A DNA stretch of 9,532 nt from assembly GCA_002315885.1 (NCBI GenBank), contig DCIO01000105.1, forward strand, positions 1 to 9,532, read 5' to 3'. The notes beneath the pieces were generated by a model. That model searched no databases. It was not told the DNA's origin and worked only from the letters and a program-made list of their open reading frames with translations. The stretch comes from Lentisphaeria bacterium UBA1724. Its GTDB lineage: Bacteria > Verrucomicrobiota > Lentisphaeria > Oligosphaerales > Oligosphaeraceae. The stretch's first letter is position 1. Every line of letters begins with the position of its first letter. The position numbers were made by a program, and so were the translations under genes. Shown here in pieces: positions 1 through 5,766 of the stretch.

Positions 1-64
1 TAAAATTATGGGACGGCTGTGAAGATAATTTGTGTTGCATTCTCTTTTCTTCTGGCCTTACTTT

Positions 65-1078
65 ATGAAAAAAATTGCCGTAATCACGTGTTGGTTTGGT
101 GGTTCACCTTTGAATTATTTACCACTATGGTTGAAATCTATAGCTACAAACCCCACGATTCAATTCTTCTATATTACGGACCAACCACTCGAACAGGAGC
201 TACCCGTAAACCTGCGTGTTGTCCGTACCACGCTTGCGGATATTGAGAAACTTGCAAAAGAGCGTTTATCGCCGAATGCAATTATCCCTCATCCCTACAA
301 ACTCTGTGACTACAAACCTATGTATGGTATCCTGTTTCAGGAGTTAATCCAGGAATACGACTTTTGGGGACACTGTGATACCGATATGATCTTTGGAGAT
401 ATTCGGCGTTTCTTGACAGAAGAGCGATTGAATACCTACGACAAAATCTACCCATTGGGCCATTTGTCTTTCTTCCGCAATACGGATGAAGTCAACCGGC
501 GCTGGGAATTGCCAGACGCCAAATGCAGTCAGCATGATGTTTTGACAATACCTTTGGGATTTGCTTTCGACGAGTGGCCTGGCATTTACAACATCTATAT
601 GCGTTTACATTTCCCATTCCTGCGAGACATCGAGTTTATCAGTCCCTCCCCACATAATCATCGTTTTCGTTTTGTTAACCGCACAAACCCAAAATATGAG
701 ATACCTCCCAAAGACTATCCCCACCAGGTCTTTTACTGGGAAAACGGGGAAATCTTCAGAGCATATATAGACAATGATGGCACGATAAAGACCGACTCGT
801 TCGTCTATATGCATTTCTTTAAACGGAAATTCCCCAATTTCCCCAAAGAAATCCTATTGGCAGATCGTTTTTTCTGCACTCCCGATGGATTTCTTCCAAA
901 ACAAGAAGCCGGTATTCCCTCAAGAGAAGAGCTTCTCACAATACAGCCCTACAGGGGAGAACTCTTTGAATCCCTAGAGGCTTGGTGGAACAAAAAGAAA
1001 AATCGCCTCAAGGGATTTCTAGGAAAACGCAAACTGGCCTCCAAAAAATACCGAATTCCAGGACGCAATTGGAAATAG
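65..1078 (+). CDS. DUF6625-like putative glycosyltransferase
   Basis: A 337-residue soluble protein resembling the DUF6625 family, which is found in capsule, O-antigen and LPS gene clusters and is thought to be glycosyltransferase-like; the donor and acceptor sugars cannot be told. Visible landmarks are an N-terminal strand and loop (MKKIAVITCWFGG, residues 1-13), the block YKLCDYKPMYG (78-88), a DxD-type motif in WGHCDTDMIFGDI (101-113; Asp105 and Asp107 as candidate metal/nucleotide-sugar ligands) and HLSFFRN (133-139). No signal peptide or membrane segment is seen. The last ~30 residues are strongly basic, which could hold it to the inner membrane. I chose the ATG at 65 because it begins the family-like MKKIAVIT strand; a GTG at 32 would add 11 unrelated residues. 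No Shine-Dalgarno is visible before 65. The gene is AT-richer than the - strand genes to its right and converges on the GT8 gene. The glycosyltransferase role is an inference from motif and context. Confidence 0.75.
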   Translation: MKKIAVITCWFGGSPLNYLPLWLKSIATNPTIQFFYITDQPLEQELPVNLRVVRTTLADIEKLAKERLSPNAIIPHPYKLCDYKPMYGILFQELIQEYDFWGHCDTDMIFGDIRRFLTEERLNTYDKIYPLGHLSFFRNTDEVNRRWELPDAKCSQHDVLTIPLGFAFDEWPGIYNIYMRLHFPFLRDIEFISPSPHNHRFRFVNRTNPKYEIPPKDYPHQVFYWENGEIFRAYIDNDGTIKTDSFVYMHFFKRKFPNFPKEILLADRFFCTPDGFLPKQEAGIPSREELLTIQPYRGELFESLEAWWNKKKNRLKGFLGKRKLASKKYRIPGRNWK

Positions 1079-1130
1079 CCGTTCAGACCCTTTCCAATCG
1101 ATCATTCATGCCCAGGAGAAAAAAGAGGAA

Positions 1131-2048
1131 TCACCAACGGATTTTCTTGATGTCCTTCTTTCCCCAAGGAACCTTTTTGGGGGAATCCACGAATCGGCCA
1201 TTCAAATGTAACTTCAACCAGAGCTTTACTTTTTTCCAGAACCCAATAGGCGTATCCAATGCACAGAGGCAGAATGTATACCCGTATGGATGGTGGAACC
1301 TCTTGAAGAACTTCCAGGGTTTATGGTGCCCTGTAAAATGGACAATTCCTGGGTTTCGAATGGCTTCTGTGACTTCTTCGTCCGAATACATACCTGGAAC
1401 AGTGGGATTCCGATAGACGGAATTGATGATATTCCAGCGCTGGTCCAACATGGTGTATGCTGTCCCGAAATACGCATTGAGAAGTCCTTGGTCAGCAAAA
1501 TGCATGGAATCGCGATTCTCTTTCCAATATTTAACGAGTCCTTCGACGTGGTTTTCCCGACGCCACATTGACAAATCCATAATCATGACGCCAGAATTAA
1601 ACATAATTCCCTCCGCATTATAGTGTTTTCGTTTTTCTTGAAGGCCAGCTCGATCACCTGCCGCCGCGATAGCTTTCCCTTGTAAATCCACTTGCCATAG
1701 TTTTTCAATATCATCCAGGACAATCACATCGCAATCCAAATAAATAACGCGCGAAACTTCGGGCAACAATTCCGGCAATTCTAATCGAAAATACATTGGA
1801 CTGCAAACCCCATCCCAACGTTTTTTGAATCTCTCGCAATCAACTACCTGTTCTTCCACCTCCACTCTGGAAGAGTTATACGTAAAAAAGCGCCTCCGAG
1901 TTTCCTCGCTCAGTTTATTCGTAAAAATATGAAAACACAGCTTCTTTCCTGTTACGGGATGATTATGCACGATAGAATTTATCACAATCAAGGCAAAATC
2001 GGCATAATTTTCGTCTGTGTCAATAACAATGTGTATTGCGTCTTCCAT
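1131..2048 (-). CDS. GT8-family glycosyltransferase (LgtC/WaaJ-like)
   Basis: A 305-residue retaining glycosyltransferase of family GT8, a GT-A fold that transfers glucose or galactose from a UDP-sugar, usually onto LPS core or another surface glycan at the inner face of the cytoplasmic membrane. Signature elements occur in order: AIHIVIDTDENYADFA (4-19), the metal-binding DxD in VIYLDCDVIVLDDIEKLW (101-118; Asp105, Asp107), FNSGVMIMDL (150-159), ADQGLLN (185-191) and the C-terminal HFTGHHKPW (237-245), whose His and Lys-Pro-Trp contact the nucleotide sugar in this family. All expected motifs are present and the length is normal. The C-terminus is Lys/Arg rich (KKVPWGKKDIKKIRW), consistent with peripheral membrane binding. 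The start at 2048 is supported by a Shine-Dalgarno (GAGGT, 2055-2059) six bases upstream. Base composition is clearly more AT-rich than in the genes from 2247 on. The exact acceptor cannot be assigned. Confidence 0.92.
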   Translation of the reverse strand: MEDAIHIVIDTDENYADFALIVINSIVHNHPVTGKKLCFHIFTNKLSEETRRRFFTYNSSRVEVEEQVVDCERFKKRWDGVCSPMYFRLELPELLPEVSRVIYLDCDVIVLDDIEKLWQVDLQGKAIAAAGDRAGLQEKRKHYNAEGIMFNSGVMIMDLSMWRRENHVEGLVKYWKENRDSMHFADQGLLNAYFGTAYTMLDQRWNIINSVYRNPTVPGMYSDEEVTEAIRNPGIVHFTGHHKPWKFFKRFHHPYGYTFCLCALDTPIGFWKKVKLWLKLHLNGRFVDSPKKVPWGKKDIKKIRW

Positions 2049-2054
2049 GAGCTT

Positions 2055-2059
2055 ACCTC
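2055..2059 (-). promoter_or_regulatory. Shine-Dalgarno of the GT8 gene
   Basis: GAGGT on the - strand lies six bases before the ATG at 2048. It is one of only two convincing ribosome-binding sites in the window and fixes the GT8 start. Confidence 0.7.
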
Positions 2060-2088
2060 GCAGTGAAAATTTCCAAAGTAACGGCGAT

Positions 2089-2094
2089 ACTATA
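2089..2094 (-). promoter_or_regulatory. Possible -10 element for the GT8 gene
   Basis: TATAGT on the - strand sits 40 bases before the GT8 start, inside the 198-bp gap (2049-2246) between trhA and the GT8 gene. No good -35 hexamer is seen at 16-18 bp, so this is weak. The gap length, the AT-rich DNA and the good Shine-Dalgarno favour an independent transcript. The rest of the gap holds an imperfect inverted repeat (2133-2140 with 2147-2153, one bulged base) and no recognisable gene. A TATAAT on the opposite strand (2091-2096) overlaps it but has no gene to serve. Confidence 0.25.
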
Positions 2095-2246
2095 ATGTTC
2101 TTTTCGTTTGCATTGAGAGAATGTTCTTTTTTGATAAACTTTTGTCAGTTATCCCCAGGAAGCATTTGTATGACACCACTCCCTTTACGAGAAAGAACTA
2201 CGATTTATTCTGTCAAACAGTGCATCCTGCAAAAGCCAGTATAAAA

Positions 2247-2954
2247 TCAGAACACCCCGAATTGGATCGCTACCCAATGGCAAATGGATGCGGCCAAGAC
2301 GAAGCAATGCCAGACGGTATGCATATATGGCACGCGGTCGAAGGCATAGAATATTGCCCCGCCCGTGTAGAGTCCTCCGCCGAAAACCAGCATAACGAAT
2401 CCCAGCATATTCAGAGACTTCATGAGTGTACCGAAAAAGAAGAGCAGCTCCCATCCCATGGAAATCGTAATGAGCATGGCGAGCCATTCTTTGCGTGGGC
2501 GTACAAAAATTTCGGAGAGAATTCCGCAGAGTGCCAGCACCCATGTGATGACCAGCACCCAAATGCCCAATGGTGTATTTCGCAGGGCGACCAGTGCGAA
2601 AGGCGTATAGCTTCCCGCGATAAGAAGATAGATGGAGATATGGTCGAAGGACTGGAGAAACGCCTTCACCCGCCACTTGGAAACCAGGTGATAGAGTGAC
2701 GAGGCAGTATAGAGCACCAGCAGCGTGGTGCCATAGATTGCCGCACTGACAATTTTTCGTGCATCGCCAGTCTCCGCAGTCTTCACGCACATGAAAGTCA
2801 GTGCGAAGATACTGAAGACCACTCCTGCGAAGTGTGTCCCGAAATTGGACCACTCCTCGCCGATGGTACGATGAAAATCCGCGCCCCAGTGTTTCATCTG
2901 GGCGAGGACACGCTGGAGATTATGCTCCGACTTGGGTTGGGTTGTGGGAGACAT
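2247..2954 (-). CDS. trhA: Hemolysin III / PAQR-family membrane protein (TrhA-like)
   Basis: A 235-residue polytopic membrane protein of the hemolysin III branch of the PAQR superfamily, with about seven predicted transmembrane helices in the inner membrane. Family hallmarks are EEWSNFGTHFAG (33-44), SSLYH (85-89), DHISIYLLIAGSYTPF (104-119) and the C-terminal metal-binding pattern HTVWH with a later His (212, 216, 226). These His/Asp/Ser residues match the zinc site and putative hydrolase-like centre of PAQR proteins. Bacterial members are linked to membrane-lipid or fluidity homeostasis; the old hemolysin name comes from heterologous assays and does not imply toxin activity. Length and motifs are complete. 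The start at 2954 gives the usual hydrophilic N-terminal leader, although no Shine-Dalgarno is visible. The gene is co-oriented with the division/aldolase genes but separated from them by a hairpin-rich 114-bp gap, so co-transcription is uncertain. Confidence 0.93.
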   Translation of the reverse strand: MSPTTQPKSEHNLQRVLAQMKHWGADFHRTIGEEWSNFGTHFAGVVFSIFALTFMCVKTAETGDARKIVSAAIYGTTLLVLYTASSLYHLVSKWRVKAFLQSFDHISIYLLIAGSYTPFALVALRNTPLGIWVLVITWVLALCGILSEIFVRPRKEWLAMLITISMGWELLFFFGTLMKSLNMLGFVMLVFGGGLYTGGAIFYAFDRVPYMHTVWHCFVLAASICHWVAIQFGVF

Positions 2955-2968
2955 ACTTACAAGAATTG

Positions 2969-3000
2969 GGGACCGAAAAGGCAGATGCCCCTTCGGTCCC
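2969..3000. other. Stem-loop upstream of trhA
   Basis: A perfect 9-bp inverted repeat (GGGACCGAA at 2969-2977 with TTCGGTCCC at 2992-3000) encloses a smaller GGC/GCC stem. On the - strand it would sit in the trhA leader, 14 bases before the ATG, with no following U-run. On the + strand it is followed seven bases later by six T residues (3008-3013), so it could terminate antisense transcription. It may act as a leader hairpin, a weak terminator or an mRNA-end stabiliser; the sequence cannot decide. Confidence 0.55.
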
Positions 3001-3016
3001 TGTGGTGTTTTTTCCC

Positions 3017-3039
3017 CGGAAGGTTGGAAGTCCCTTCCG
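3017..3039. other. Stem-loop in the aldolase-trhA gap
   Basis: A perfect 7-bp inverted repeat, CGGAAGG (3017-3023) and CCTTCCG (3033-3039), with a 9-base loop. It is the second of three adjacent hairpins downstream of the aldolase/dehydrogenase stop codon. No U-run follows on the - strand, so it is not a classical intrinsic terminator for that gene. Confidence 0.45.
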
Positions 3040-3049
3040 TTCTGTGTGA

Positions 3050-3061
3050 GCCCTTTAGGGC
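3050..3061. other. Short palindrome after the aldolase stop
   Basis: GCCCTTTAGGGC, a near-perfect 12-bp palindrome (GCCC/GGGC arms), lies 7 bases past the aldolase/dehydrogenase stop codon. It is the third and closest of the clustered hairpins; too short alone to be called a terminator. Confidence 0.35.
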
Positions 3062-3068
3062 GAAGAAA

Positions 3069-4997
3069 CTATGCGTGGAGCATGTTCTGGCCGCCAGTGA
3101 CGGGGATGGCCTGGCCAGTCTCGTAGTCCTGCTCAACGCAGTAGAGGATGGCACGCGCCACGTCGGAAGGCAGGCAACCGCGGTGCATCGGAACCTTCGA
3201 CATGTAGAACTCGCGGACGTCCTCCACGCAGGTGGCACCAGGAACCTTGCCAGCATTCAGATACTGGACGAAAAGGCCCTTGACGGGGTCGCTCCAGAGA
3301 GGACCGTCCAAATAGTTGCCAGGGCAAACGGAGTTGACCTTGATGTGGCTGGTGACCAATTCCTTGGCGAAGGACTGAGTCAGACCGATGCCACCGAACT
3401 TGGAACCCGCGTAGGCGCCATTCTTGTTGGAGCCTTCCAGACCGCTCTTGGAGTTGACCTGAACAATGTCCGTCCAGGGGCTGTCAGGGGAGGTCATCTG
3501 CTTGGCCATGACCTTGGCGGCATACTTGCAGCAGAGGAAGTAGCCCAGGTAGTTGATGTTGGTGACGAAGTTGAAGTCCTTCAGGCTCAATTCCATCACG
3601 GAGCCGGAACGGACCACGCCCGCGTTGTTCACGAAGAGGTCGATGCCACCCACGTTACGAACGATGGAGGCGACCATGGCGGCCACGGAGTCCTCGTCAG
3701 CCACATTCACCGCAACGGCGAATGCGCGGTTCTTGCCATACTGGGCGTTGAGTTCCTGGGCAGCCTTGTCGGCGCCATCAAAGTTCATGTCGGCCAGGAC
3801 CATGGTGCCGCCCTCGCCAATCAGGTGCTGGGCGATACCAAGACCGAAGCCCTGTGCGCCACCAGTGACCACGCAGATGCGGTTCTGAAGACGGGTCGCC
3901 TTGGAACCACCGCTGACAGAACGGCGGTAGGACTCCACTTCCCAATTCTCAATGAAGGAGTATTCCGTCTTGGTCAGGTAGTTCACGCCACCAAATGCCG
4001 CAGTCAATGCCTCGATCTTCTTGGCATTCGCCAACGCAATCGCAGTGGACTGGGCATCACTCAGGGTTGCGCCCACTGTGTAGAGGGCCTTACCGGGGAC
4101 CTCCACAACCTTGGGCAGATAGCCGTACTTCTTCTTGAATGCCGCAATGGCTTCGGCAGTGGGCTCCCCACGGAAGGCGTAGGATTTCGCATAGACGATG
4201 TGGTCGGGGGTGAGAGGACCACCATACGCGGGAGAATTGCCCACGCAGTGGACGATGGCGCGGTTGCCATTCTCGTCCGCCAGCAGGGTGCGCAAGGCGG
4301 GGGCGCTCTCCAGGATATCCGCGTCAGCGGCAGTCCCCAAATCCACGTCGGCGACGGAGACCTTGGCGGCCTTGTAGGCGGCCTTCAGCGTCGCCATCAC
4401 ATCGCTGTAGATCTTCGCCACTTCCTTGGCACTATCCGCACCAATGAAGACGCCGTGCTTCTGCAGGAAAATCACATGGGGCTGCGCGCCGGTCTTCTTC
4501 TCTGCGGCATCCAGGGCCGCCTTCACCGTGAAAGCCAGGGTGCTGCCGGGATTGCAGTAATCCAGCCAAATCGCCTGGGGGAAGAGCTTCGCCGCTGCCG
4601 CCTTACCCTTCTTGGCGCAGGTCAGACCATTCACCAATGCGGGATGGGTGTGAACAATGAACTTGTATTTGATTACCTCGTGGACAGGTGCCTCCACGGA
4701 AGGACGGCCGCTACCCAGGGGACGAACGGAGGCCAACTGGAGATTCTTCACGACTTCTTCACGGACTTCGGCGGGAACCGTCGGCGCCACGGTGAAAATC
4801 GTGCGGAGGGACTCGCGATCCAACTGCAAGAACTGATTGGGCTGGATGGTGGCCAATGCGACACCAGAGGGCTTGATGAAAAGCTCTTTCTCGGTCTTGA
4901 AGGAGGTGTTGCCACCACCCAGGAAGACATAATCGGGATCTGCACCATACTGACGGGAAAGCGCCGCCAGCTGTTCGAGAGATTTTTCAGTGTTCAT
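3069..4997 (-). CDS. Fused class II aldolase / short-chain dehydrogenase (RhaD-RhaE type)
   Basis: A 642-residue bifunctional cytoplasmic enzyme. The N-terminal half (about 1-240) is a class II aldolase/adducin domain: GGGNTSFK (27-34) for phosphate binding, Glu102, HTH (His116, His118) and KHG (His181) as zinc ligands and catalytic groups. The C-terminal half (about 370-642) is a classical short-chain dehydrogenase: TGGAQGFG (378-385), Asp403 after the second strand (suggests NAD), NNAG (457-460), Ser516 and YAGSK (Tyr529, Lys533). In this family the aldolase splits L-rhamnulose-1-phosphate or a related deoxyketose phosphate to DHAP and L-lactaldehyde, and the dehydrogenase oxidises lactaldehyde; the exact sugar here is unknown and no sugar-pathway partners are in view. 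Length fits the family. The start at 4997 is supported by a Shine-Dalgarno (AAGGA, 5008-5012); an ATG at 5033 would run back into the upstream gene. The codons look biased (mostly AAG for Lys), suggesting strong expression. It follows the FtsZ-like gene by 13 bp, an unexpected partner. Confidence 0.93.
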   Translation of the reverse strand: MNTEKSLEQLAALSRQYGADPDYVFLGGGNTSFKTEKELFIKPSGVALATIQPNQFLQLDRESLRTIFTVAPTVPAEVREEVVKNLQLASVRPLGSGRPSVEAPVHEVIKYKFIVHTHPALVNGLTCAKKGKAAAAKLFPQAIWLDYCNPGSTLAFTVKAALDAAEKKTGAQPHVIFLQKHGVFIGADSAKEVAKIYSDVMATLKAAYKAAKVSVADVDLGTAADADILESAPALRTLLADENGNRAIVHCVGNSPAYGGPLTPDHIVYAKSYAFRGEPTAEAIAAFKKKYGYLPKVVEVPGKALYTVGATLSDAQSTAIALANAKKIEALTAAFGGVNYLTKTEYSFIENWEVESYRRSVSGGSKATRLQNRICVVTGGAQGFGLGIAQHLIGEGGTMVLADMNFDGADKAAQELNAQYGKNRAFAVAVNVADEDSVAAMVASIVRNVGGIDLFVNNAGVVRSGSVMELSLKDFNFVTNINYLGYFLCCKYAAKVMAKQMTSPDSPWTDIVQVNSKSGLEGSNKNGAYAGSKFGGIGLTQSFAKELVTSHIKVNSVCPGNYLDGPLWSDPVKGLFVQYLNAGKVPGATCVEDVREFYMSKVPMHRGCLPSDVARAILYCVEQDYETGQAIPVTGGQNMLHA

Positions 4998-5007
4998 GGT
5001 TCGTTTT

Positions 5008-5012
5008 TCCTT
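5008..5012 (-). promoter_or_regulatory. Shine-Dalgarno of the aldolase/dehydrogenase gene
   Basis: AAGGA on the - strand, ten bases before the ATG at 4997, overlaps the TAA stop codon (5013-5011) of the FtsZ-like gene. It decides the start of the downstream gene and suggests coupled translation or at least co-transcription. Confidence 0.6.
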
Positions 5013-5763
5013 AGTTTTGTTCGGATGAAGCATCCTGTTTTATGCGCAAATACGTAGGGATATCCAAATTCTGCTGCTCAAGATTGTCATGATAGGTGCC
5101 CGCGAAGATTCCCAGGGGTAGATCGTCGAATTCCATGGTCTTTCTCCGCCCTACCGATTCCATTGCCGCTGGGCTATTCTCCTCCTGGAAGCTCGTCAAT
5201 GGCGTCAGGTAGCCGATGACCGTATTGGCCAGCCACCGCACCGTCTGGATGTATGCCATCTCCTGGTGCGTATCAGGAAAGAAGCGCCCGAATTTCACTC
5301 CATCCAACGCCAGCACATCGAAGTGTTGTGCACGAAGGATGTCCAGTGTCTGGGAAGCGCTATTCTGGACGTCCTCCATCGCAAAGGCATGGGGCAACGC
5401 CGCAAAGGTGACCGCGGGGACATCCTTGGAATGCGCGAACTGCAATGCGGCCTGGGTATAGAAATTACCCGTCGCGCCACCCAATCCCACTACGACAACC
5501 ACCATCTTTGTCTGGGGAAGCAACTTCTCCAGATTCTCATTCAACGCCGCGCAGGCCTGTTCTGCCTGGGCGCCCACGGGGACCGCAGGGGGGAAAGGCA
5601 CTTGTATCCGCTGGAGAGTGGGGAGCGTCGAGAGTTCATCCGCATCCGAGTCCACCGCCACAAGACGGATATTCTTCAGAAATCCGCGCTGATAGAGATA
5701 AAATGCCGCACGGGCACCCGCAGTGCCAATTCCCAAAATAAGATATTCTGTAGGGTTGTCCAT
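5011..5763 (-). CDS. Shortened, divergent FtsZ-like protein with FtsA-binding tail
   Basis: A 250-residue FtsZ relative, against roughly 350-400 or more for true FtsZ. The N-terminal Rossmann-like domain aligns by eye with the FtsZ GTPase domain: T1 is GIGTAGARA (11-19, usual GVGGxGGNA), T2 is AVDSDADE (36-43, usual AxNTDAQ), and the tubulin signature GGGTGTG is GGATGNF (95-101). The central H7 helix seems present (about 165-187). The chain then skips the entire second domain; no NxDxxD T7 loop exists. A short linker (GIFAGTYHDN, 218-227) leads to LDIPTYLRIKQ (233-243), nearly the same as the conserved FtsZ C-terminal peptide (E. coli LDIPAFLRKQ) that binds FtsA. The gene starts 3 bp after the ftsA stop, so translation is probably coupled; no good Shine-Dalgarno is visible. 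I infer an FtsA-binding protein unlikely to polymerise or hydrolyse GTP like FtsZ. FtsZ ancestry is well supported; function is open. Confidence 0.85.
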   Translation of the reverse strand: MDNPTEYLILGIGTAGARAAFYLYQRGFLKNIRLVAVDSDADELSTLPTLQRIQVPFPPAVPVGAQAEQACAALNENLEKLLPQTKMVVVVVGLGGATGNFYTQAALQFAHSKDVPAVTFAALPHAFAMEDVQNSASQTLDILRAQHFDVLALDGVKFGRFFPDTHQEMAYIQTVRWLANTVIGYLTPLTSFQEENSPAAMESVGRRKTMEFDDLPLGIFAGTYHDNLEQQNLDIPTYLRIKQDASSEQN

Positions 5764-5766
5764 AGC

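Noticed and set aside
2217..2222. Consensus TTGACA-like -35 hexamer on the - strand after trhA
   Set aside because: The expected -10 position 16-19 bp downstream has no TATAAT-like sequence.
2185..2853. 222-codon - strand frame overlapping trhA in another frame
   Set aside because: trhA carries the full set of family motifs; the alternative frame gives a Gly/Arg/Leu-rich sequence with none.
2247..2954. Hemolysin III as a virulence toxin
   Set aside because: The family name is historical; members are widespread PAQR-type membrane proteins in non-pathogens.
2832..5057. A 741-codon open frame on the + strand opposite the aldolase/dehydrogenase gene
   Set aside because: It is antisense to a gene with complete enzyme motifs; long antisense frames arise from strongly biased, GC-rich codon use. 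The translation is Gly/His/Arg/Val rich with no recognisable domain.
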